Shown: positions 1 to 6,500 of the stretch, piece by piece
Position numbering within the stretch: the first letter of the stretch is position 1
Layout: every line of letters begins with the position of its first letter
Assembly: GCA_902797405.1 (NCBI GenBank)
Contig: CADBSP010000143.1
Span: forward strand, 1-10,414
Source of the DNA: an uncultured Eubacteriales bacterium
Lineage (GTDB): Bacteria; Bacillota; Clostridia; Peptostreptococcales; Anaerovoracaceae
Length of the DNA stretch: 10,414 bases
Direction of reading: 5' to 3'
Program-made: the position numbers and the translations under genes
The notes under the pieces: model-generated
Databases searched by the model: none
What the model was told of the DNA's origin: nothing
Seen by the model: the letters and a program-made list of their open reading frames with translations, nothing else

Positions 1-783
1 CTACAGGAAAACAAGAACCTTCAATTCTCTGATATGAAACTCGATATGGAAACTGTCAAATCGGAAAACGTTGAATTGCAGTTTGATGAGAGCGGCGGAA
101 GATTTATTGTAACAGAGGATAAAGGGTTTATAGAGTTTAACTTTGATCCTGTTATTGACGGGGAGTTGTACTTCGTATTTACGGGTTTGGACTTCGAGGT
201 AGAAAAGAAGGACGACCCTTACCATACAGTGATAGACCTTAGTAGCGGGGATTATAAAACATGGCTTACAATTAGAAACAAGAGAAACAACTATTATTCC
301 GGCATGCATAACTTTATTTCATCTTTAAATTATTCGGAAAATGAAAGAGCAAGTGCCAGAATAAGCTTTAGGTACAAAGGAGAATACACATTCGACGATT
401 TCTATATGGCATTCCAACCGATAGAGGGATTTGTTGAAAGGGTTGCAGATTTATCGGAATACCACTTGGAAAACGTGGTGATAGATACAAATACTATTAA
501 AGGAGAAATAACTGTTCCCAATGACAGAATTCTATGTCTTCAGGTTCCTTATTCCAATGGTTGGAAATGCTTTGTTGATGGGATTGAAAAGGATATTAAA
601 CCTGCGGACATAGGTTTTATAGGGGTGGAAATTGAAAAGGGGAGTCATTCGATTGAATTCCGTTACAAAACACCTTATCTTCAGCTTGGCAGTGCTATTT
701 CCATTCTAACGGTTTTGCTTCTAATAATATGGTATAATATATCTGGATTCAAAAAGAGGAGAAACAAAAATGCTGATTTATAA
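1..783 (+). CDS. YfhO-family membrane protein, C-terminal fragment (5' end outside window)
   Basis: The reading frame is open from the first base, so this is the end of a longer gene; the ATG at 34 is internal, not a start. The 260 visible residues are mostly a predicted extracytoplasmic beta-rich domain, then the YfhO-type end pattern: QVPYSNGWKCFVDG (about residues 181-194 of the fragment), a stretch resembling 'GVEI..G.H.IEFRY' (about 207-222), one hydrophobic helix (about 229-247) and a basic KKRR tail. YfhO proteins are large polytopic GT-C-type glycosyltransferases; in Bacillus subtilis YfhO works with CsbB in lipoteichoic acid glycosylation. Here it would glycosylate a surface polymer from outside the membrane, which is inference from family and neighbours. 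Its last 14 nt overlap the next gene, so the two are probably co-transcribed. The sugar and acceptor cannot be told. The family call is fairly secure although the catalytic N-terminal membrane region is not in view. Confidence 0.8.
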   Translation, partial: LQENKNLQFSDMKLDMETVKSENVELQFDESGGRFIVTEDKGFIEFNFDPVIDGELYFVFTGLDFEVEKKDDPYHTVIDLSSGDYKTWLTIRNKRNNYYSGMHNFISSLNYSENERASARISFRYKGEYTFDDFYMAFQPIEGFVERVADLSEYHLENVVIDTNTIKGEITVPNDRILCLQVPYSNGWKCFVDGIEKDIKPADIGFIGVEIEKGSHSIEFRYKTPYLQLGSAISILTVLLLIIWYNISGFKKRRNKNADL

Positions 784-1828
784 TGAATCATACGAAAATG
801 AATTGAATAGAGCTATCGAAGCGATAAATGAAATAGATAGATTAAACAAAAAGAAGGTTTTGATAACCGGAGGAAATGGTTTAGTCTGTTCCCATGTTGT
901 GGACCTTCTTCATGTACTAAATAAGAAGCATGGCGCGGGAATTGAAATACTCTTGGCAGGAAGGAACAAAGACAGGTTCGCTAAGCGGTTTCATTATTTA
1001 AGCGAGGGTAAAGATTATACCTTCATTCCTTTCGATGCAGCCACGGTTGAATCGCTGGATTGCGATGCGGATTATATAATCCACGGTGCTGGAATGGGTG
1101 ATCCAAAGGGAATCATGGACGATCCTGTGGGAGTCATGCTCTCCAATTTAAACGGATTAAATCGTTTGCTGGATCTTTCCAAGACACCTACATCCGAGGG
1201 CGAAAAGCGCAGAATCCTATTTGTCTCTTCCAGCGAAGTCTATGGGAAAGTTGACGGAGTAAACGGATACTATAAAGAGGAGCAGCTTGGAACAATAGAC
1301 AACCTTAATCCCAGGTCTTGTTATCCTATGGCAAAGAAAGCAGGGGAAACACTTTGTGTTTCGTACGCCCTGGAGTATGGTGCTGATGTCGTGATTGCGA
1401 GACCGGGACATATCTACGGGCCTGGTATAACTGATTCCGACAGCAGAGTAATTCCTCAGTTCACCAGGAATGCGAAGAGAAACGAAGCGATTGTAATGAA
1501 GTCTGCCGGCGCCCAAATCCGTTCCTATTGCTATGCCGTGGACTGTGCCTCCGGAATGCTGGAAATACTCTTAAAGGGCGAATGCGGAAACGCTTACAAT
1601 ATTTCAAACCCAAATTCCATAGTAACTATTGCTGATATGGCGAGGAGCTTTGCTGAACTATCCGGATGCGAAATAGTTTTTGAGGCGGCATCAGAGCAGG
1701 AAAACAAAAGTTATAACTTAATGGAGAATTCTTCGCTTAATTCAGATAAGCTTTTGGGTCTAGGATGGAAGCCGTTCTATGACATGAAGGCAGGAATCCA
1801 AAGTACGCTTGATTATTTTGCTGAATAA
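770..1828 (+). CDS. NAD-dependent epimerase/dehydratase, extended SDR family
   Basis: A 352-residue extended short-chain dehydrogenase with a Rossmann fold. After a ~28-residue N-terminal extension comes the nucleotide-binding loop TGGNGLVCSH (33-42), in which the usual third glycine is Cys40. Then come SSSEVYG (153-159) with the catalytic Ser/Thr position, and the YxxxK pair Tyr185/Lys189 in YPMAK. The C-terminal half has the nucleotide-sugar epimerase pattern (ARPGHIYGPG; RSYCYAVDCASG; NAYNISNP; LGWKP). The best-matched relatives are dTDP-glucose dehydratase- and UDP-glucuronate decarboxylase-like enzymes, which act on nucleotide-linked sugars. Next to a cytidylyltransferase it might act on a CDP-linked sugar, or serve as the pentulose-5-phosphate reductase; Haemophilus Acs1/Bcs1 joins a TarI-like domain to an SDR reductase. 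Neither role is shown. The start at 770 has an AGAGGAG-like Shine-Dalgarno at 755-761 and overlaps the upstream gene by 14 nt, suggesting coupling. The stop codon lies inside the 13-bp repeat array. Confidence 0.88.
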   Translation: MLIYNESYENELNRAIEAINEIDRLNKKKVLITGGNGLVCSHVVDLLHVLNKKHGAGIEILLAGRNKDRFAKRFHYLSEGKDYTFIPFDAATVESLDCDADYIIHGAGMGDPKGIMDDPVGVMLSNLNGLNRLLDLSKTPTSEGEKRRILFVSSSEVYGKVDGVNGYYKEEQLGTIDNLNPRSCYPMAKKAGETLCVSYALEYGADVVIARPGHIYGPGITDSDSRVIPQFTRNAKRNEAIVMKSAGAQIRSYCYAVDCASGMLEILLKGECGNAYNISNPNSIVTIADMARSFAELSGCEIVFEAASEQENKSYNLMENSSLNSDKLLGLGWKPFYDMKAGIQSTLDYFAE

Positions 1829-1891
1829 GGCGCATTAATAAAGCGTATTAATAAAGCGTGATAACAAAGCGTGATAATAAATCGTGATAAC
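1827..1891 (+). repeat. Five 13-bp tandem repeats starting in the SDR stop codon
   Basis: Five contiguous 13-mers can be read: AAGGCGCATTAAT (1827-1839), AAAGCGTATTAAT (1840-1852), AAAGCGTGATAAC (1853-1865), AAAGCGTGATAAT (1866-1878) and AAATCGTGATAAC (1879-1891). The first copy includes the last two bases of the TAA stop (1826-1828) of the SDR gene, and similar ATAA cores recur in each unit. Because 13 is not a multiple of 3, successive TAA triplets fall in different frames. Replication slippage is the simplest origin. A binding-site array or RNA spacer is possible but nothing seen proves it. Confidence 0.9.
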
Positions 1892-1952
1892 ATACTGAAG
1901 AAAAACGTTCAACATTTTCGGGAAACAATCAATTAAAAATAGGAGAACAAAG
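1892..1952 (+). promoter_or_regulatory. Leader and Shine-Dalgarno of cytidylyltransferase 1
   Basis: An AT-rich 61-bp spacer follows the 13-bp repeats. It ends in a good Shine-Dalgarno, AGGAG at 1941-1945, seven bases before the ATG at 1953. I see no convincing paired -35/-10 promoter and no hairpin followed by a T-run, so the gene is probably read from an upstream promoter. Confidence 0.6.
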
Positions 1953-2663
1953 ATGAACATCGGAATGCTGATTGCTGGTGGATCAGGAAAAAGAATGGGG
2001 CAGGACATCCCTAAACAGTTTTTGACGGTCAATGAAAAGCCGGTAATCGTTTATACCCTGGCTGCTTTTCAGGATCATCCTGAAATCGATGTTATTGCAG
2101 TTGTATGTGTAGAGGGATGGGAGCAGGTGCTTTCTGCCTATGCTAAGCAGTTCAATATAACTAAGCTTAAGCATATCGTTCCCGGCGGCGAAAATGGCCA
2201 GGACTCAATCAGAAACGGGCTTTTCGAATTGGAAAAGCATTATGGAAAAGATGATGTTGTCCTTATTCATGATTCCATAAGACCGATGGTATCAAAGGAA
2301 ATAATTTCAGACTGTATCAGGGTAACCAACAAAAATGGATGCGCCATAACTGCGATTCCGTGTGCTGAGGCAATGATGGAAACGGAGGATGGTAATGTGT
2401 CAACAGGAAGTTATCCCAGAGAAAATCTCCGCAGAACACAGACTCCGCAAGGGTTCTTCCTCGGTGAGATGTGCGACCTTCACAGGAGAGCATTGGAAAA
2501 GGGAATAACGAATTCCGTTGCTTCCTGTACTTTGAAAATTGAAATGGGAGAGCAGGTGTATTTCTCTGTTGGATCTGAAAAGAATATTAAGCTTACGACA
2601 ATCGACGATATAGAAATCTTTAAAGCTCTGTTGGAATCAACCAGGTCTGATTGGTTGAAGTAG
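1953..2663 (+). CDS. IspD/TarI-like cytidylyltransferase 1 (probable CDP-polyol synthase)
   Basis: A 236-residue GT-A-fold nucleotidyltransferase expected to couple CTP to a polyol phosphate, releasing pyrophosphate. The signature loop AGGSGKRM (8-15) and PKQF (20-23) give Arg14 and Lys21; HDSIRP (106-111) supplies the metal-binding Asp107; YPRENLRRTQTPQ (154-166) holds Arg156, the counterpart of E. coli IspD Arg157; and NIKLTT holds Lys213. Nothing essential is missing. IspD makes CDP-methylerythritol for isoprenoids, while TarI and Acs1 make CDP-ribitol. The HDS.RP form, the TagF neighbours and a second copy 7 kb away favour a CDP-alditol role over housekeeping isoprenoid synthesis; that is inference. 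The polyol is not identifiable, and ribitol, arabinitol or xylitol phosphate could each fit. The final residues ESTRSDWLK are encoded by the first unit of the 40-bp repeat, so the tail may be repeat-derived. Confidence 0.87.
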   Translation: MNIGMLIAGGSGKRMGQDIPKQFLTVNEKPVIVYTLAAFQDHPEIDVIAVVCVEGWEQVLSAYAKQFNITKLKHIVPGGENGQDSIRNGLFELEKHYGKDDVVLIHDSIRPMVSKEIISDCIRVTNKNGCAITAIPCAEAMMETEDGNVSTGSYPRENLRRTQTPQGFFLGEMCDLHRRALEKGITNSVASCTLKIEMGEQVYFSVGSEKNIKLTTIDDIEIFKALLESTRSDWLK

Positions 2664-2793
2664 GGTATAATCAGAATCAACCAGGTCTGATTGGCTGAAG
2701 TAGGGTATGATTTGAACCAGCCAGATCTGATTGGCTGAAGTAATGTATGATTTGAATCAACCAGGACGGATTGAATGAAGTAGGGGATAATCT
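2634..2793 (+). repeat. Four 40-bp tandem repeats across the end of cytidylyltransferase 1
   Basis: The units are 2634-2673, 2674-2713, 2714-2753 and 2754-2793, contiguous with an exact 40-base period. Units 1 and 2 are nearly identical; 3 and 4 are more diverged. Unit 1 encodes the last nine residues and stop codon of the upstream gene. Every later unit keeps the equivalent of the tail with a TAG or TAA at the same place (2701, 2741, 2781), but each is shifted one frame. Each unit also has a TATAAT-like hexamer (TATAAT 2666, TATGAT 2706, TATGAT 2746, GATAAT 2786) with no recognisable -35 partner. Confidence 0.92.
2637..2738 (+). other. Possible hairpins inside the 40-bp repeat units
   Basis: Unit 1 contains a perfect 7-bp inverted repeat, TCAACCA (2637-2643) and TGGTTGA (2652-2658), around an 8-base loop. 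Unit 3 has CAGCCA (2718-2723) and TGGCTG (2732-2737) around the same loop length; an A-T pair of unit 1 has become G-C through changes on both arms. Unit 2 carries only the right-arm change, leaving one A.C mismatch. Unit 4 loses most of this stem. None is followed by a T-run, so they do not look like rho-independent terminators. Confidence 0.5.
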
Positions 2794-2828
2794 GCAAGCC
2801 GAGTGAGAGAGTTTATTAATCATAAAGA

Positions 2829-2833
2829 AAGGA
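2829..2833 (+). promoter_or_regulatory. Shine-Dalgarno that sets the AraD start
   Basis: AAGGA lies five bases before the ATG at 2839. The alternative in-frame GTG at 2803 would add 12 residues that the AraD family lacks. Starting at 2839 gives 232 residues, close to the 231 of E. coli AraD, and aligns the N-terminus (MLDSLKKAV versus MLEDLKRQV). Confidence 0.75.
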
Positions 2834-2838
2834 AAACT

Positions 2839-3537
2839 ATGCTGGATAGTTTAAAGAAAGCAGTCTTTGATGCAAATATAGAATTAGTCAGAAGAGGTGT
2901 TGTCATCTACACCTGGGGTAATGTAAGCGGAATTGACGAATCCCGCGAAAACATTGTAATTAAACCATCCGGAGTTTCATATGACGATATGAAATGGGAG
3001 GACATGGTGGTGGTGAGTTTAAGCACCGGCCAGGTGGTCGACGGCTTATTAAATCCATCGTCGGATACCCCGACTCATTTGGAAATCTATAGAGCATTCC
3101 CTGAGATAAAGGGAATAGCCCATACACATTCGATTAATGCGGTAAGCTTTGCTCAGGCAGGAATGGACATAAAGGCGCTGGGGACAACTCATGCAGACTA
3201 TTTTTATGGCGATATACCATGTGCCAGAGCTTTGACAGAAGAAGAAGTGAATGGCGAATACGAAGTATCCACGGGAAAAGTAATTGTAGAAGAAATCCAA
3301 AAGAGAGGTTATGAGCCTCTTAGCATCCCCGGGATTTTGGTAAAGAACCATGGACCCTTTTCATGGGGCGACAGCCCTGCATCCGCGGTTTTCAATGGTG
3401 TTGTGATGGAAGTTGTCGCAGAAATGGCTCAGAAAACCTTGGCCTTAAATAGCGGTGCAAATCTGGATAAATACGTGCTGGATAAGCATTACAATAGGAA
3501 GCACGGAAAGAACGCCTATTATGGGCAAAAGAAATAA
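2839..3537 (+). CDS. araD: L-ribulose-5-phosphate 4-epimerase (AraD/UlaF/SgbE family)
   Basis: A 232-residue class II aldolase/epimerase that interconverts L-ribulose-5-phosphate and D-xylulose-5-phosphate by a zinc-dependent retro-aldol mechanism in the cytoplasm. Similarity to E. coli AraD runs end to end and the positions match by number: Asp76 in SSDTPTH, zinc ligands His95, His97 (HTHS) and His171 (NHGPF), catalytic Asp120 in THADYFYG, and the C-terminal AYYGQ whose Tyr228 corresponds to E. coli Tyr229. It should be active. No arabinose isomerase, kinase or transporter is beside it; instead it sits between a cytidylyltransferase and a TagF-like gene. I infer a biosynthetic job: supplying L-ribulose-5-P from pentose-phosphate-pathway xylulose-5-P, or the reverse, as precursor of a CDP-linked pentitol. 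A ribulose/xylulose-type epimerase of slightly different specificity cannot be excluded. It lies 52 bp before the next gene. Confidence 0.92.
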   Translation: MLDSLKKAVFDANIELVRRGVVIYTWGNVSGIDESRENIVIKPSGVSYDDMKWEDMVVVSLSTGQVVDGLLNPSSDTPTHLEIYRAFPEIKGIAHTHSINAVSFAQAGMDIKALGTTHADYFYGDIPCARALTEEEVNGEYEVSTGKVIVEEIQKRGYEPLSIPGILVKNHGPFSWGDSPASAVFNGVVMEVVAEMAQKTLALNSGANLDKYVLDKHYNRKHGKNAYYGQKK

Positions 3538-3589
3538 ATAGTAAGCAATACACAATTATACACTCAATTGGGCAAACGGGAGATTAATA
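3538..3589 (+). promoter_or_regulatory. Short spacer with Shine-Dalgarno of the large TagF/HAD gene
   Basis: An AT-rich 52-bp gap. CGGGAG at 3577-3582 stands seven bases before the ATG at 3590 and is an adequate Shine-Dalgarno. No terminator or clear promoter is seen. Two similar ~11-mers (around 3549-3570, TACACAATTA and TACACTCAATT) may be a decayed short duplication. Confidence 0.5.
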
Positions 3590-6500
3590 ATGCCTTTAAA
3601 AAAAGATATCAGAAGGGTAGCAAAGAGAATACTAAAACCAAATAGCTCCAACAGTAATCAAAAGAAACAATTGTCACCGGAGCAGGTTGAGATGAAGAAA
3701 AACCTCGCGGAAGTGAGGAATGAATATGGAAGTGTTGACAGAGAGCATATTTGGGCTTTCATCGCTGGTCAGGCAAGCCAAGACTTTAGAGGGAATCCCA
3801 AGTATCTTTTTGTTTATATAAATAACTACAGGCCTGACATTAAGGCTTATTGGCTATGCGAAAACGAGGAGACCATCCAGCAGGTTAAGGCGCTTGGCTT
3901 CAAGGCGTATAATTCGAAATCGGTTGAAGCCCAGTATGTTATTGCCAAAACCGGCGTAGTTGTTGCAGAACAGGTTAAGTATAGCATGCCTGAAGGCTTC
4001 CAGAACATAAAGTATATAAACCTCTGGCACGGGGTTGGATTTAAGAGAATCGAGCGCACTCTTTTTGAAGGTGATATCGCCATGGATATTGCCAGGAAAT
4101 ATGTGCAGAGAGGAACCTTCTACCGCGATCACCAGCTAATGACGGTAACATGTCCTGTGATTGAGGAGGAATACAAGGTTGACTGCGGAGTAGACGATGA
4201 TAAATTCCTGAGAACTGGCTATACCAGATGCCTTTATCAGCAAAACTTTAAACCGGTTGTTAGCTTCGATCATGATTTAAGAAAGAGAAAGGGACTTTCT
4301 CCTGACGCAAAGCTGGTAGTTTATGCACCTACCTATAGAGCAAAGCTCGGAGGTACTTTTACGAAAGCATTTCCTGACTTTGACAGGCTCTACGATTATT
4401 GCGAGAAAAACAATATCCTGTTTATTTTTAAAGTTCACCCCAACATGGAAAAGGAAGTTGGCTTCCTAAAAGCCTGGGAGAAATACGGAGATAGACCTCA
4501 TTTCTTCTTCTGGGATAACAGGGATGACTTTTATGAAATAATGCATGAGATGGATTTGGCAATCGTGGATTATTCGGGAATAATCTCCGACATGATAGCC
4601 ATGGGAATCAAGCATTACATTAGATATATCTATGACTACGATGAATATATGTCCACGGTGAATATTCACGACAATTACTTCGAGAAAACCACCGGTGAGC
4701 TTTGTTATAGCTTCGATGAACTTATTCTGGCTATGGACACATTCGAGGAAAGGGACGAGAGTGCAGAAATAGAGAGGCTTAACAAAGAACTCTGGTCTTA
4801 TTCAGAGGGCAAGGATGACTTTGAAAGAATAATTGATAGGGTATTCAACTTTGAAATAAAAGAAAGAGAGTTTGATACACTTTATAGTTTCGATATTTTC
4901 GATACACTGATTTCACGTAAGGTTCTGGATCCTATTGGAATATTTTATGGAGTCAAGGAAAGGATGATGAGGGAGGGTGGTTTCCCGTTTGTCCTAACTC
5001 AGAATTATCCCTCCATCAGGCATACTGCGGAGTTTAATGTAAGAGAGTATTATAACAAAACCAAGGACCTCAGAATGAGCGAAAAGGTTGAGATTCACTT
5101 CGATGAAATCTTTGATCGAATACGTCAGGTCTATCCCTTGGATGATAATCAGCTGGAGCTAATTAAGAAATGGGAATTGGAATTGGAATACGATAATTCC
5201 ATTCCTTTGATGCCGCAGATTGAAAAGGTGAAGGAACTTGTGGAGGCAGGCGAAGAGGTCGTTCTTATAAGCGACATGTATCTCCCTGAAGATTTCGTGA
5301 AATCGCTTCTAAGGAAGGCGGATCCGATGCTTGCTACGCTTCCTCTATTCCTGTCTAACGAATACGGAGTGCTAAAAACATCGCAACTTCTATTCTTTGA
5401 GGTATATAAGAGTTTCAAGCCCTATTACGATTTCAAGAAATGGATTCACTATGGGGATAATAATAATGCCGATCAATCCCAGCCGAGACAGTTCCGCATT
5501 TCAACCAGGAAGATTGAGAAGCCGGAGTTTAATGATATTCAAACAGGCTTGGTGGAAAAGGTGGGAACGTACGACGCTTATCTGGTTGCGGCTCTTCAAT
5601 CGAGGCTTGCAGAGGAATACTATTTCGATAAAGATAATTTCGTAATCTCATACGTTGCACTTTGTTTCGTTCCGTATATAGATTGGGTGATTAGGGATGC
5701 TGAAAGAAGAGGCTACGAGACTCTGTATTTCGTATCCAGAGATGGGCATCACCTAAAAAGAATCGCGGATGCAATAATGGAGAAACGCGGTTTAAGTATA
5801 AAGACCAAATATATCTACGGATCCAGAAGACTTTGGAGAATACCGTCCTATATAAACGAAATCGATAATGGTTTCTGGGAACCTTATGGTAATTTCACCG
5901 ATCTCATTTCCAAGGAAAAGCTTTTCAGTGCCATGGATTTAACGGAGGATACATTCAAGGAACTCTTCCCATTTATCAATCCTGACGGAATCAATTTCAC
6001 CGACAAAGAAGAAATCAACAGTTTGGTTGAGATATTCAAATACTCCAAGGAATACAACGAGTATTTGCTAAAGACAGCTGCTGAAGAAAGAGTTATTGTG
6101 GATGAATACCTGAAGCAGGAAATAGACAAGGATGAAAAATTCGCTGTTGTTGAATACTGGGGAAGAGGATACAACCAGGATTGCATGGTTAGACTATGGC
6201 AAAACATCCTGGGAGATCCGGAAGCGGAGATTCCTTATTACTACAGCAGATCCGTGCTTCCTTCTATGCCAGGCTCCCCCAGACATCATTTCACAACCAA
6301 TAATGCGACAATGTATTTCATAGAAGCGATTTTCGCCAATATGCCATATAAGAGCATAGAGAAATATGCTTACGAAGATGGTAAGGTGGTTCCTGTTAAA
6401 TCGCCAATACCCTACGATGCGAAGCTATTCAATTCCATGGAAAGAGTCCTTCCCGTGTTTGCATCAAAGTATGCAGAGTTGGAAATGACCTATCCTGAGG

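Noticed and set aside
34..36. ATG as true start of the first gene
   Set aside because: The frame is open to base 1, no Shine-Dalgarno precedes it, and YfhO proteins are far longer with many membrane helices upstream.
2637..2658. Rho-independent terminator after cytidylyltransferase 1
   Set aside because: The stem is short and AT-containing with no T-run after it, and it overlaps the coding end. A weak structure is recorded instead.
1953..2663. Housekeeping ispD of the MEP isoprenoid pathway
   Set aside because: The fold fits, but the gene sits among TagF-like genes with a second paralogue nearby, no ispF is adjacent, and the HDSIRP motif resembles TarI-type enzymes. It is not fully excluded, so no symbol is given.
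2634..2793. CRISPR array
   Set aside because: The 40-bp units are contiguous with no unique spacers, diverge gradually, and the first overlaps a coding end. No cas gene is present.
2480..2797. Minus-strand frame of 105 codons with a repetitive peptide
   Set aside because: It exists only because the 40-bp repeat and the opposite-strand gene lack stops in that frame; no Shine-Dalgarno and no recognisable domain.
2803..2838. Upstream GTG start for the AraD-like gene
   Set aside because: It adds 12 residues absent from the family and has a poorer ribosome site than the ATG at 2839.
3549..3570. Third repeat array in the spacer before the large fusion gene
   Set aside because: Only two imperfect ~11-mers in AT-rich sequence; too weak to call an array.
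5397..5645. Plus-strand 82-codon frame inside the large gene
   Set aside because: It lies wholly inside the well-supported HAD-containing frame and shows no domain of its own.
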